Positions 47,330 through 56,817 of a stretch of 64,000 nucleotides of DNA are shown here, in pieces. Location of the stretch: positions 1-64,000 of the forward strand of contig JABDHL010000056.1 in NCBI GenBank assembly GCA_012972825.1, written 5' to 3'. Numbering within the stretch: the first letter of the stretch is position 1; each line of letters opens with the position of its first letter. A model generated the notes under the pieces. That model had not been told where the DNA came from. It saw nothing but the letters and a program-made list of their open reading frames with translations, and ran no database searches. The position numbers and the translations under genes were made by a program. This DNA comes from Chlorobiaceae bacterium (GTDB taxonomy: Bacteria > Bacteroidota > Chlorobiia > Chlorobiales > Chlorobiaceae).

Positions 47330-48414
47330 GCCTCCAATGCCCTGCCATCCAGAAAATCGCGAACCATACGGCTGACCTTTTCAACATCGATAAGAAAAGA
47401 GTCGTGGCCGTATGGTTCATCGAGATAGAGTATTCTTGATTTCGGTATAAACCTTGCCAGCTCTTCCTGCTCCTCTTTGGGATAGAGAATATCGGAGTTG
47501 ATCGAGAGGATCTCGACAGGGATCTGCAAGGATCGAAGTACCTCTTCGTACTCTCCCCTGCCCCGACCGATATCATGCATATCCATAGCCTTGGTGAGGG
47601 TAATATAGGAATTAGCATCAAACCGCTCGACCAGTTTTTTACCCTGATGACGCAGATAGCTTTCAGCTTTGAAGGTACCTGTACCGTTCTGGACCTCACG
47701 ACCAAACCTTGACTGAAAATTCTCGAAACTGCGGTAGCTGCACATGGCCATCATCCTCGCGGCTGAAAGCCCTCGGGCAGGAGGATGACTCGGATCATAC
47801 CATCCATTATTCCAGTCACGATCGGCATAAATCGCCTGACGCTGCGCTTCACTCTGACCTATGCACCATGCCGAATGACGTCCGGAAGCGCCCATAGGCA
47901 TAAGCGCCTGAACAACATCAGGATAAAGAAACCCCCACTCAAGCACCTGCATGCCGCCAAGAGATGCTCCTACCGCAATTTTAACCCGATCAATACCGAG
48001 ACTGGCAAGCAGACGGTGCTGCACATGAACCATATCCCTGATCGTTATCAACGGAAAATCAGGACCGTAATGACTGCCAGTAAAAGGATTAAAAGAGAGC
48101 GGGCCTGTTGTACCGTAACAACTGCCAAGCACATTGCTGCAGATAATAAAATCGGCAGTTTCATCGAAAGCACCTCCACGGGAAAACATTCCTTCCCACC
48201 AGGCATCCGCATCAGCAGAACCTGTCAAGGCTTGACAGATCAGTACCACATTGTCTTTCTGCGAATTCAGCGTTCCCCATGTCCGGTAAGCTACTCGTAT
48301 TGATGGCAGCAGCGCACCAAGCTCTGTAACAAACGGTTCACTTGAATCGAAATAGCGTGTTTTTTTTGAAATGATCTCTTTATATGCTCTCATGCGTCTC
48401 TGCTCATTGTGCAC
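47314..48414 (-). CDS. metX: Homoserine O-acetyltransferase
   Basis: This 366-residue alpha/beta hydrolase has [20 protein letters not shown], the nucleophile elbow in [15 protein letters not shown], and the His in [10 protein letters not shown] with the preceding Asp region. The C-terminal [16 protein letters not shown] is typical of MetX. It acetylates homoserine in methionine synthesis. A GTG start (48414) or the ATG at 48393 is possible. It is preceded by a SAM-I riboswitch and a terminator. Confidence 0.93.
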   Translation of the reverse strand: MHNEQRRMRAYKEIISKKTRYFDSSEPFVTELGALLPSIRVAYRTWGTLNSQKDNVVLICQALTGSADADAWWEGMFSRGGAFDETADFIICSNVLGSCYGTTGPLSFNPFTGSHYGPDFPLITIRDMVHVQHRLLASLGIDRVKIAVGASLGGMQVLEWGFLYPDVVQALMPMGASGRHSAWCIGQSEAQRQAIYADRDWNNGWYDPSHPPARGLSAARMMAMCSYRSFENFQSRFGREVQNGTGTFKAESYLRHQGKKLVERFDANSYITLTKAMDMHDIGRGRGEYEEVLRSLQIPVEILSINSDILYPKEEQEELARFIPKSRILYLDEPYGHDSFLIDVEKVSRMVRDFLDGRALEAHSAA

Positions 48415-48421
48415 AATGGTT

Positions 48422-48442
48422 GAAAAAGAGAGCTATCGCTCT
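48422..48442 (-). terminator. Terminator between the SAM riboswitch and metX
   Basis: On the minus strand AGAGC-GATA-GCTCT is followed by CTTTTTC. It lies just upstream of the metX start and about 90 bases after the riboswitch aptamer, so it is probably the SAM-controlled off-switch of transcription. Confidence 0.6.
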
Positions 48443-48528
48443 ACGAAAAGGGGAGTTAACCTCTTTTTAATAAAGGTTTAAACGGAAAATGTCTGAAGAA
48501 AGGTATGAACCTGCAGAAAGGCATGCAT

Positions 48529-48639
48529 ACCATCATCATTCCCGGTTATAACTCCGGGATGGAATTGGCACCACTCATCGTGTAATGACGGTTGCCAAGG
48601 CTTCTCAGGGCCAGTCCCTCCACCTTTCTGGATGATAGC
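48529..48639 (-). ncRNA. SAM-I (S-box) riboswitch aptamer
   Basis: Read on the minus strand, the sequence contains the S-box core: CAGAAAGGTGGAGGGACTGG, then CCCTGAGAAGCC, TTGGCAACC, and after a hairpin GGTGCCAATTCC. P1 is closed by GCTATCATC (48631-48639) with GATGATGGT (48529-48537), entirely by standard or G-U pairs. The 3' arm of P1 also begins a GGTATG...CATACC hairpin (to about 48501) that could form when SAM is absent. It controls metX, which fits methionine supply. S-box switches upstream of methionine genes are known in green sulfur bacteria. Confidence 0.9.
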
Positions 48640-48746
48640 TTAAAATCTTTAAAAGAACATTTAGTTCAGTTAATCTACAACAGGGAATAGTATTTTACAA
48701 ACAGCCTGAAGAGGGCAATGCACTTAATTGTTTTTTATTATTTCCC

Positions 48747-50105
48747 ATGATCACAGCACGAGAACTGGCACTGAACGTCCTGAAGGCACTTGAGACCGAT
48801 AACAAAAAATCAGATCAGCTGCTGCACCGGATGCTGCATCACACGGCGCTTAACCGCATCGACCGGGCATTGGCGACCGGATTGGTAAACGGAGTCCTCC
48901 GCTACCGGCTTCAGCTTGACTTCATCATCACCCGATTCTACCACCACAAGCTCGAAAAAGCTGCGCCGGTGATGCGAAACATACTCCGCCTTGGAGTCTA
49001 TCAGATTCTCTTTTTCGACAAGGTACCCGACTGGGCCGCTGTCAACGAATGTGTTAAGCTGGCCCGGAAGTACAAGGGTGAGAGGATGTCGAAACTTGTC
49101 AACGGCGTTTTAAGAAAGATTACTCCGGAGAGTGTAACCCTTGAAGAGTGGCTGAAGGATAAAAATCCTGTTGAGCAGCTTGCTGTAAAATACTCACATC
49201 CGCAGTGGCTGGTCGAGCGCTGGCTTGATAACTACGGCAAGAAACTGACAGAGGAAATCCTCTCCTATAATAACCAGTCCCCCCTTTTTGGATTCCGGAT
49301 CAACCGGCTCAGAACCTCCATCAGGGAATTTTTTTCCGACCCGATTTTTGAGGCTGTACCGCACCAGAAGTGCGGGATTGAAGACTTCTTTCTTTCAAAA
49401 GATTTCAACAGCTTTGAACCTGCGGTGACTGAGGGACTCTGTACGGTTCAGAACCCTACCCAGGCACTTGCCTGCCTGCTGCTGAATCCAGCGCCTGGAA
49501 CAAGAGTGCTCGACTTTTGTGCAGCACCAGGAGGTAAATCAACCTTTTTGGCGGAACTGATGCAGAACAGCGGAGAGATCACCGCTGTTGACCTGTACGA
49601 ACAGAAACTGCTGAAGACAGTGAGTCATTCCCATGCCCTTGGCATCACCATCATCAATACTGCTGCGGCGGACGCCCGTACTTACAAGGCCGAAAAACAA
49701 CCTGACATCATTCTGCTTGATGTCCCCTGCACAGGAACAGGTGTTCTTGGCCGCCGAACTGAACTGCGCTGGAAACTGTCACCTGCGACATTGCAGGAGC
49801 TCCAGGTGCTGCAGGCGGAACTGCTTGACCATTCAGCAGAGCTGCTTGGCGAGGGCGGCATCCTGGTCTACGCCACCTGCTCCATCGAACCGGAAGAGAA
49901 CGATCTGCAGATAAAGGCATTTCTCAAGAGACATCCTGATTTTGCTTTCGATCCAGAAAGTAACAGCATACCTGAACTATTCCGACAAGGTCAGGAAAGC
50001 AGTGGCGCTATCCTCACTTTGCCTGGCAGACATCCGGGTTTTGACGGAGGATTCTGCCAGCGATTACGAAAAACCAAAAAGTCGACGAATGGATACGCTC
50101 CATAG
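48747..50105 (+). CDS. rsmB: 16S rRNA (cytosine-5) methyltransferase RsmB
   Basis: The 452-residue product starts with a NusB-like domain (ARELALNVLKALETDNKKSD, ATGLVNGVLRYRLQLDFII). The methyltransferase domain shows SAM motif VLDFCAAPGGKSTFLAEL, DVPCTGTGVLGRR (first Cys motif) and VYATCSIEPEENDLQI (catalytic Cys). It methylates C967 in 16S rRNA. It overlaps the xerD start by 17 bases. Confidence 0.93.
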   Translation: MITARELALNVLKALETDNKKSDQLLHRMLHHTALNRIDRALATGLVNGVLRYRLQLDFIITRFYHHKLEKAAPVMRNILRLGVYQILFFDKVPDWAAVNECVKLARKYKGERMSKLVNGVLRKITPESVTLEEWLKDKNPVEQLAVKYSHPQWLVERWLDNYGKKLTEEILSYNNQSPLFGFRINRLRTSIREFFSDPIFEAVPHQKCGIEDFFLSKDFNSFEPAVTEGLCTVQNPTQALACLLLNPAPGTRVLDFCAAPGGKSTFLAELMQNSGEITAVDLYEQKLLKTVSHSHALGITIINTAAADARTYKAEKQPDIILLDVPCTGTGVLGRRTELRWKLSPATLQELQVLQAELLDHSAELLGEGGILVYATCSIEPEENDLQIKAFLKRHPDFAFDPESNSIPELFRQGQESSGAILTLPGRHPGFDGGFCQRLRKTKKSTNGYAP

Positions 50106-51003
50106 CCAGTTCCAGAGCGTTCTTGAAAATTTCCTGAACTATATGCTCGTTGAACGCAACTTTGCACAGAACACCAGGGAGGCTTACAACAACGATCTCA
50201 AACGTTATCTGCTTTTCATGCAGGAGAGCGCCGGAGAGATGGGAACCATAACGGCTCATCATATCGAGCAGTTCATCCATGAACTTTTTTCTACCGGACT
50301 GGAGGCAAGTTCAATGGCTCGAAACATATCGGTGATCCGATCATTTCACAAATTTCTGGTTATAGACCGGGCACTTGAAACAAATCCGTCGGAAAACCTC
50401 CATCTGCCCAAACAGGCCAGATACCTTCCCACTGTTTTGACTGTCGATGAAACCATGTGCCTGCTGGAAGCACCGATAAGCACTACCCCGCAAGGCAGAT
50501 ATTGTACAAGAGACAAGGCATTGCTTGAACTGCTTTACGCAACGGGGGTAAGGGTCAGCGAGCTGGTCAACCTTCAGCAGCAAAGTCTTTATCTGGAAGC
50601 CGGTTTTGTAAGAATCTTCGGAAAGGGGTCGAAAGAGAGGCTGGTACCGGTCGGAAACTCCGCCATCAAATGGATCGGCAAGTACCGGTCGGGGCTTCGT
50701 CTGTCGCTGGTGAAACGCGACTCGAATGACTATCTCTTTCTTAATTCGAGAGGAAAAAAGCTGTCAAGGATGGCAGTTTATAACATGGTGCAGCACTATG
50801 CGAAGCTCGCAGGAATTGAAAAAAATATCAGCCCGCATACTTTTCGCCATACTTTTGCAACCCATCTTCTCGAAGGCGGGGCCGACCTGCGGGCCGTGCA
50901 GGACATGCTCGGCCACAGTTCAATTGTCACTACCCAGATTTACACGCACATCGACCGTTCCTTTATCAAGGAAGTACATAAAACCTTTCATCCGAGGGGA
51001 TGA
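50089..51003 (+). CDS. xerD: Tyrosine recombinase XerD/XerC
   Basis: With the ATG at 50089 the product has 304 residues. The SAM-like N-terminal core reads ERNFAQNTREAYNNDLKRYL. The catalytic domain has the R-H-R-H-Y set: Arg in LYATGVRVSELVNL, HTFRHTFATHLLEGG, LGHSSIVTTQIYTHID with the final Tyr. The length is that of XerC/XerD, which resolve chromosome dimers at dif. No dif site was identified here. An upstream in-frame extension inside rsmB is not believed. Confidence 0.9.
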   Translation: MDTLHSQFQSVLENFLNYMLVERNFAQNTREAYNNDLKRYLLFMQESAGEMGTITAHHIEQFIHELFSTGLEASSMARNISVIRSFHKFLVIDRALETNPSENLHLPKQARYLPTVLTVDETMCLLEAPISTTPQGRYCTRDKALLELLYATGVRVSELVNLQQQSLYLEAGFVRIFGKGSKERLVPVGNSAIKWIGKYRSGLRLSLVKRDSNDYLFLNSRGKKLSRMAVYNMVQHYAKLAGIEKNISPHTFRHTFATHLLEGGADLRAVQDMLGHSSIVTTQIYTHIDRSFIKEVHKTFHPRG

Positions 51004-51018
51004 GAATACTTTATTCGT

Positions 51019-51498
51019 TCAGTATCCTTTTGTTTCAAGAATAAGCCTTTTTTTGTCGTGGCTATCCATCTCGATTCTGAATGCAGCAAGGTTCATATTG
51101 ACATCAAGAAAGAAAAAGAGCAGTGAACAGCTCAAACAGAGCATACTGCAGATAAATACAGCCGACAAAACCATCGGCAAGTCAATATTGACCAGGGCGC
51201 TGAGAAACAGCATGATAATCAGCAGTGAAGCGCCAAAACAGGTCATACAGGCAAGCAGAATAGCAACACGGATATAACGGGCCCGTTTCCAGAGAATAGC
51301 CACCTCCTTGTTTATCCGCAGAACATAGGACTCAGGATTGGACTCCAGATCATCAAGCAGCGATCTTGAGCGGTCAATAATACGACCAAGCCTGTTGGTC
51401 ATGGTAAGAAGAAGAAGACCGAGACCGGAGATGAGAATCATCGGCCCGATTGAGGTCTGAAGAATAGGGACAAGCTCCCTGAACGAAGTAACTGACAT
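51019..51498 (-). CDS. DUF2721 membrane protein
   Basis: A 159-residue protein. The N-terminal segment IQTSIGPMILISGLGLLLLTMTNRLGRIIDR-type sequence is characteristic of DUF2721: a membrane helix followed by 'TNR..RI.DR.R.L'. Two more membrane helices follow (AILLACMTCFGASLLIIMLF, AVFICSMLCLSCSLLFFFLD). Function is unknown. It is convergent with xerD, leaving a 15-base gap. Confidence 0.85.
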   Translation of the reverse strand: MSVTSFRELVPILQTSIGPMILISGLGLLLLTMTNRLGRIIDRSRSLLDDLESNPESYVLRINKEVAILWKRARYIRVAILLACMTCFGASLLIIMLFLSALVNIDLPMVLSAVFICSMLCLSCSLLFFFLDVNMNLAAFRIEMDSHDKKRLILETKGY

Positions 51499-51678
51499 AG
51501 TATCTTTGTTAATAACATAAAAAAACGATCGTCATCATCATCAATGCGGTACTGAAACCGATAACCATCACCTGTAAAACATTGTTAAAATAGTAATTGT
51601 TCCAACACACGCAACCCCGGAGCAGTTGTTTTGCAAAAGAGTTACAAAGAAGTGACTCCCAAGAGTTGACAAAATATT

Positions 51679-53073
51679 TTATATGCCAAAGCTGATAACA
51701 TCACCCGATGCTGGAATTGTGGCGTTCAAATGTAAACGTTCTTCTATTGCATCACGAAAAATTTTTTTAACCGCCTCATCGCCATGAACGACAAATATTT
51801 CCGGATTATTGATAAATCCGCCCGCCCAGCGAAGCAGATCATTCTGATCACCATGCGCTGATAAACCACCAATAGTATGGAGAGCTGCCTTGACCTGGCA
51901 ATTCCTGCCATGGATAACCACCTCTCTCTCTCCGTCAACAAGTGAACGGCCAAGGGTTCCCTCCGCCTGGAAACCAGTCATGATCAAAGAACATTCAGGA
52001 CGTTCAATATTGTGTTTAAGATGATGTAATATTCTGCCACCGTTGCACATGCCGCTGCCGGCAATAATAATCGCACCGCTTTTTACAGCATTGATGGCCT
52101 TCGACTGCTCCGGTTTCGGGGTAAAATGGAGGTTCTTCAAATGAGGCATAATGCTTTTATCATTACGGAACGCAATCGCCTCCTCATCATACAATTCCGG
52201 ATAGTCCCAATAGATAGTGCTGGCTTCTATAGCCATAGGACTGTCAAGAAAAACCTGCCACTGATCAAGTCCCCACTCTTCATAATACTGCCCGAAAAGG
52301 TAGAGCAACTCCTGGCTTCTGCCGATAGCAAAAGCAGGAATAAGAATGTTCCCGTTTCGTGTACCGGCCGACTTGATAATTTCCCCTATTTCAGCAAGGG
52401 TAAGCTTAAGTTCCCTGTGCAATCGATCGCCATAGGTACTCTCAAGAATAACGGCATCTGCCTCTTCAATGGTTTCGGGATCCTTCAGAATTGGACCACC
52501 ATACTGTCCAACATCTCCGCTGAAAACCAGTTTCTTTGCAACTCCACCTTCATTCAGCCAAACTTCAACAAGAGCTGATCCGAGAATATGCCCGGCATCG
52601 CGGAAGCATATAACTATCCCGGGAAGAATTTCAAGCTTCTCGCCATATGGCAAACCTGTCATAGTGGTCAGGGCACGCAATGCATCATCACGAGTATAGA
52701 GTGGCACGGCATGTTTATCAGCCCGCGTTTCAGGATGCTTCTGACGGTACTCGGCATCCCGCTCACCCAGAGATGCGGAATCAAGCAGCAATACCCTGCA
52801 AAGATCAATGGTTGCCGGTGTTGTATAAACCGGCCCTTGAAACCCTTGCTTTACAAGCAAGGGAAGGCGTCCTGAGTGGTCAATATGGCCATGAGTAAGG
52901 ACGACTGCATTGATTGATGCAGGATCAAATGGAAATGGCAGACGATTGAGCGCCTCATCTTCTCGTGAACCCTGTATAAGACCGCAGTCAAGTAAAACAG
53001 TAACACCGTTCACTCTAAGAATATGAGATGAACCGGTTACCCTTTCCGTTGCACCATAGAATTGAAGCTCCAT
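51679..53073 (-). CDS. Metallo-beta-lactamase / beta-CASP RNase-like protein
   Basis: This 464-residue protein has the MBL motif LTHGHIDHSGRLP, further ligands in DAGHILGSALVEV and VFSGDVG, and the beta-CASP domain with ILESTYGDRLH, IPAFAIGRSQELLYLF, and IAGSGMCNGGRILHHLK. The C-terminal IGGLSAHGDQNDLLRW and VFVVHGDE match the RMMBL part. Relatives are RNA-processing exo/endonucleases related to CPSF73. It probably acts in RNA maturation or decay. Transcribed alone. Confidence 0.92.
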   Translation of the reverse strand: MELQFYGATERVTGSSHILRVNGVTVLLDCGLIQGSREDEALNRLPFPFDPASINAVVLTHGHIDHSGRLPLLVKQGFQGPVYTTPATIDLCRVLLLDSASLGERDAEYRQKHPETRADKHAVPLYTRDDALRALTTMTGLPYGEKLEILPGIVICFRDAGHILGSALVEVWLNEGGVAKKLVFSGDVGQYGGPILKDPETIEEADAVILESTYGDRLHRELKLTLAEIGEIIKSAGTRNGNILIPAFAIGRSQELLYLFGQYYEEWGLDQWQVFLDSPMAIEASTIYWDYPELYDEEAIAFRNDKSIMPHLKNLHFTPKPEQSKAINAVKSGAIIIAGSGMCNGGRILHHLKHNIERPECSLIMTGFQAEGTLGRSLVDGEREVVIHGRNCQVKAALHTIGGLSAHGDQNDLLRWAGGFINNPEIFVVHGDEAVKKIFRDAIEERLHLNATIPASGDVISFGI

Positions 53074-53286
53074 TATTTGTTTCCCTGATATCCGAAAGTT
53101 TACTTATCCCTCAACATCCTGATGTTTTGGGGCAGATAAATCGATTACAATATATAACTTATTGCGGTTACCCGTGAAATTGTCTATACAGCCTTTCTCC
53201 CAACAACTTCCATCAGCTTGCAAAAATCGGTCACAACATCATACTTGATCTCTATCAAAAGCTTAACAGCTTGATCAGAATGGGCA

Positions 53287-53318
53287 AAAAAAAGCGGGGA
53301 AGCAACTCCCCGCCTGAA
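53287..53318 (-). terminator. Intrinsic terminator after the DEAD-box helicase gene
   Basis: GCGGGGA (53294-53300) pairs with TCCCCGC (53307-53313), and the minus strand continues with a run of eight T's. It follows the helicase stop by about 25 bases. Confidence 0.88.
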
Positions 53319-53338
53319 AAAATAATATGTAGTATTGC

Positions 53339-55129
53339 TCAACTTTTGTATTTCTTTTTGGTGCCGGTAAAGAAAGCGGTTTCTTTTCCTGCCGGTTTAA
53401 AAGGTTTTTTAAAGCTCTTTTTTATTCCGTAAGGCGATGACTGACGCTCCTGATCTTCCATTTTGGTGAGCCTTAGCTGACGACCGCAGACCCTTACCTT
53501 TCTGAGTTCATGAAATACGTTATCCGGCATTCCCTGAGGCAGTTCGACAGTGCTGTATGCTTCATTGATTGAAATCTGACCAACTGATTCCGGATCGAGT
53601 CCGACCTCGTTGAGAATAGCGCCAAGAATATTGCCGGCTTTCACGCCATCCTTGCTGCCAACTTCAATTCTATACCTTTCCTTGCCTTCTTCACCATAGG
53701 TCTCATCCTTTTTTCTTCTTTTGACTGGTGCGCGGTCTCTGTCTGAACCGCGATCTCGGTCAAATCCTTCCCGATCATCACGAGACCTTTGTTTTTCAGG
53801 CTTGTTTGATAAAAGAAGAGGCGTTTCGCCTTGAACCATGGAGGCAAGTGCTGCAGCTGCTTCAACTACGGGAACATCATGGTCGTGACAGTACTGCTCA
53901 ATAAGACTGGTAAAAAATCCTAGATCTTCTGCGGCAATGGTATCGGTAATTTTCTGATTGAACTTTGCCACCCTCTTGTTATTGATGACTTCTGTTGAAG
54001 GAAGCTCCATCAATTCTATGCGACTGTGGGTAGCTCTTTCAATAGCGTTAAGCATATTTCTTTCCCTTGGCGAGACAAACAGAATGGCATCGCCAGTACG
54101 TCCGGCACGTCCAGTTCGTCCTATACGGTGCACATATGATTCGGTATCGGAAGGAATATCGTAATTGATAACATGGCTGATGCGCTCAACATCGAGGCCA
54201 CGTGCTGCCACATCGGTGGCAATGACAATGCTTAATGTTCCATTTTTCAATTGCTCGACGGTGCGTTCGCGCAGATTCTGGGCCATATCGCCGTTTAGAG
54301 CTGCTGCACCATATCCCCTTGCCTGAAGTTTTTCGGCAAGTTCAAGCGTCATGGTTTTTGTACGAACAAAAATCAGCATGCCATCAAATGGCTCTACTTC
54401 AAGAATTCTTGTCAGAATATCAATCTTGTGACTTCCACCGACAATCCAGTAACGCTGGCGAATGGTATCGACAGTGGTGGTTTTTGTCTGAATGGTAACT
54501 TCTGCTGGATTATTCAGATACTTTTGCGCAATACGTCGAATAACCGACGGCATTGTTGCAGAAAAAAGTGCAACCTGCCTGCCTTTAGGTGTCTGGTCAA
54601 GGATCCATTCGACATCATCGATAAATCCCATACGCAGCATTTCGTCGGCTTCATCAAGCACAAGACACTTCAAAGAGGAAAGATTGAGTGAACCACGCCT
54701 CATATGATCCATTACGCGACCAGGTGTACCGACAACGACATGCACACCACGTCTCAGCATGCGAAGCTGGATTCCGTAATCCTGTCCTCCATAAATAGGG
54801 ATAACATGGAAGCCCTTGAGATATTCGGCATAACGCTGAAATGCCTCGGCAACCTGTATGGCAAGCTCCCGTGTCGGAGCAAGCACAAGTGCCTGAGGTT
54901 CGGCCTGTTCAATATTGATATTAGAGAGTATTGGCAGGGCAAAAGCAGCGGTTTTTCCTGTTCCGGTCTGTGCCTGCCCAAGGACGTCACGTCCTTCGAG
55001 AATAAGAGGAATTGTCTGAGCCTGTATCGGTGTCGGGTTTTCGTACCCGACCTCTTCAAGGGCCCTCATTATGGGTTCCGCAAGCTGAAGGATGCGGAAA
55101 TCCTGCGGCAATAATTGCTGTTCTTTCAT
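53339..55129 (-). CDS. deaD: DEAD-box ATP-dependent RNA helicase (CsdA/DeaD-like)
   Basis: The ATG at 55129 gives 596 residues. The motifs are in order: Q-motif NPTPIQAQTIPL, AQTGTGKTAAF (I), PTRELAIQV (Ia), VVGTPGRVMDHM, VLDEADEML (II), FSATMP (III), then VATDVAARGLDVERISHVINYD (V) and YVHRIGRTGRAGRTG (VI). After the core comes a charged region (RDDREGFDRDRGSDRDR) and a DbpA-like RNA-binding domain (YRIEVGSKDGVKAGNILGAI, LRLTKMED). The order is that of CsdA/DeaD, a cold-adaptation and ribosome-assembly helicase. Its leader has a terminator at 55155-55175. Confidence 0.93.
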   Translation of the reverse strand: MKEQQLLPQDFRILQLAEPIMRALEEVGYENPTPIQAQTIPLILEGRDVLGQAQTGTGKTAAFALPILSNINIEQAEPQALVLAPTRELAIQVAEAFQRYAEYLKGFHVIPIYGGQDYGIQLRMLRRGVHVVVGTPGRVMDHMRRGSLNLSSLKCLVLDEADEMLRMGFIDDVEWILDQTPKGRQVALFSATMPSVIRRIAQKYLNNPAEVTIQTKTTTVDTIRQRYWIVGGSHKIDILTRILEVEPFDGMLIFVRTKTMTLELAEKLQARGYGAAALNGDMAQNLRERTVEQLKNGTLSIVIATDVAARGLDVERISHVINYDIPSDTESYVHRIGRTGRAGRTGDAILFVSPRERNMLNAIERATHSRIELMELPSTEVINNKRVAKFNQKITDTIAAEDLGFFTSLIEQYCHDHDVPVVEAAAALASMVQGETPLLLSNKPEKQRSRDDREGFDRDRGSDRDRAPVKRRKKDETYGEEGKERYRIEVGSKDGVKAGNILGAILNEVGLDPESVGQISINEAYSTVELPQGMPDNVFHELRKVRVCGRQLRLTKMEDQERQSSPYGIKKSFKKPFKPAGKETAFFTGTKKKYKS

Positions 55130-55154
55130 TGTGTAATCATTCCAAATCATTGAG

Positions 55155-55175
55155 AAAAAAAGCCTCGTTTGAGGC
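55155..55175 (-). terminator. Terminator in the deaD leader (possible attenuator)
   Basis: On the minus strand GCCTC-AAAC-GAGGC is followed directly by seven T's, and the deaD ATG comes 26 bases later. Either it ends an upstream minus-strand transcript or it attenuates deaD within its own leader. Cold-induced helicase genes in other bacteria are controlled in their 5' leaders, which makes attenuation reasonable. A 67-codon minus-strand ORF at 55147-55350 runs through it. Confidence 0.6.
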
Positions 55176-55532
55176 GGGAGTGGCAGCAATGCAGGAAAGA
55201 AAAAAATGAAGAAGAGTTCTCATCAACCGAAAACATCCGGGCAACTTCAGACAATACCGAGCGCCATCGTTCCGTCACAAACGAAGGGAAATTCCTGAAC
55301 TGTAAAATCAAAATATCCCTGCGTCCTTTCTTAGCATATTCACCACGCATTAAAAACGTCAGAATAGTACGATTTTTTTTTGTTAAAGACGAATTTATTA
55401 TGGCAAGCGGAAAAATACCCCAATGATACAGGTTATTCTATTTTTTTATCCAGAGATGTGTTGACGAGAGTCAGCGACTGACTTTTTTATTACCTTTATG
55501 CTATTTAATGATGTAATGAGCATGATAATATC
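55176..55532. other. Gap between deaD and waaA
   Basis: This stretch contains the deaD leader on the minus strand and the waaA promoter on the plus strand. A plus-strand hairpin, AGTCAG-CGA-CTGACT followed by TTTTT (55469-55488), looks like an intrinsic terminator immediately before waaA. A short transcript on the plus strand is therefore possible. No gene could be supported. Confidence 0.35.
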
Positions 55533-56810
55533 GTGATACATAGTTTCTACCTCTTTTTCTATACCCTTTTTTTCCCGTTTATTCTGGGTACAGCAAGACT
55601 TTTCAGCCCACTTTCACCTAAACTTCTAACTTTTTTCAAGGTACGCAAGGGCACGATAGATGAATTGGAAAAAAAAATCACTCATCTCTCCAATTCCGCT
55701 TTCAGGGTATGGATACATGCCTCATCTGTCGGTGAGTTCGAACAGGCACGTCCCATCATTGCTGCTCTAAAAGAGAAGCGACCTGATATCATCTTTTTTG
55801 TCTCTTTTCTTTCTGTTTCAGGATACGACGCAAGAAAAAACTTTCCTGATGCTGCTGCCGTATTTTACCTGCCAATTGACACGCAAGCCAATGCAAAAAA
55901 GCTGATCACTTTACTCAAACCTGATATCCTGCTTCTTATGCGCTATGACTTTTGGCCAAACCATCTTCTGACAGCACAAAAATATGGAACAAAACTGATC
56001 CTCGCTGCTGCAGTACTGCAAGAGAACGCTCCATACTTCAAACCAGTATTGAAAGGTTTTTATAAAAGCATTTTTCATCTCTTCGATCAGATCTACACGG
56101 TATCATCAAAGGATTCCATCGCTTTCAGAAAGATATTCATGTGCCGGCAGACAGAAACTGCGGGCGACCCCCGGTTTGATCAGGTCTTAATGCGCAGTAA
56201 AAACCATGGGAGAATAGATCACCTCAAACCTTTTTTTGAACATAAGACAGTACTGGTTGCCGGAAGCATCTGGGAAAAGGATAGTACAATACTCCTTGAT
56301 GCATGGCAGGAATTGAAAGTGATTCCATCTCTTATCCTTGTTCCTCATCAAGTGCACCCTGAACATATGGAATGCCTCTACCATGATCTTCAAAACCGCT
56401 CACTGAGGTTTGTGAAGGTTTCGGCTATTAACGGAGCATTCGATCCTGAACGTGAAGTTCTCGTCATTGACCAGACCGGCTATCTTGTTGAGCTTTATTC
56501 AATAGCATCTATAGCGTATGTAGGCGGAGGATTCGGAGTCAATGTCCATAACACGCTTGAACCAGCGGTCTACGGTATTCCTGTGATGTTCGGCCCCCGT
56601 TATCACAACTCGCCTGAAGCAGAAGGTCTTGTTGCAGAGGGCGGGGCAACAGTCATTCATGATGAAGCAACACTGACAGCGGCATTGAACACCCTTATAA
56701 ACAATACAACTGAAAGAAACAGGAGAGGAAAAATCGCTGAAACTTTCGTCAAAGAGAGAACCGGGGCCACAACAAAAATAGCAGAAAGTATTATGAGCCT
56801 GCTTTCATGA
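55533..56810 (+). CDS. waaA: 3-deoxy-D-manno-octulosonic acid transferase
   Basis: The 425-residue GT30 enzyme starts with GTG. An N-terminal membrane anchor (FYLFFYTLFFPFILGTARLF) is followed by WIHASSVGEFEQARPIIAAL, the family's catalytic Glu region, and FFVSFLSVSGYDAR. The C-terminal part has LVAGSIWEKDS, LILVPHQVHPEHM, and AYVGGGFGVNVHNTLEPAVYGIPVMFGPRYHN. It adds Kdo to lipid A precursors at the inner membrane, so the organism makes Kdo-containing LPS. Confidence 0.95.
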   Translation: MIHSFYLFFYTLFFPFILGTARLFSPLSPKLLTFFKVRKGTIDELEKKITHLSNSAFRVWIHASSVGEFEQARPIIAALKEKRPDIIFFVSFLSVSGYDARKNFPDAAAVFYLPIDTQANAKKLITLLKPDILLLMRYDFWPNHLLTAQKYGTKLILAAAVLQENAPYFKPVLKGFYKSIFHLFDQIYTVSSKDSIAFRKIFMCRQTETAGDPRFDQVLMRSKNHGRIDHLKPFFEHKTVLVAGSIWEKDSTILLDAWQELKVIPSLILVPHQVHPEHMECLYHDLQNRSLRFVKVSAINGAFDPEREVLVIDQTGYLVELYSIASIAYVGGGFGVNVHNTLEPAVYGIPVMFGPRYHNSPEAEGLVAEGGATVIHDEATLTAALNTLINNTTERNRRGKIAETFVKERTGATTKIAESIMSLLS

Positions 56811-56817
56811 GAACAGC

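Noticed and set aside
49942-50088. Longer xerD reading frame starting inside rsmB
   Set aside because: The extra 49 codons are the rsmB coding sequence read in another frame; the ATG at 50089 gives the normal XerD N-terminus and length.
55169-55426. 85-codon plus-strand ORF between deaD and waaA
   Set aside because: It starts at the deaD leader hairpin, lacks any recognisable domain and has no ribosome-binding site; probably chance.
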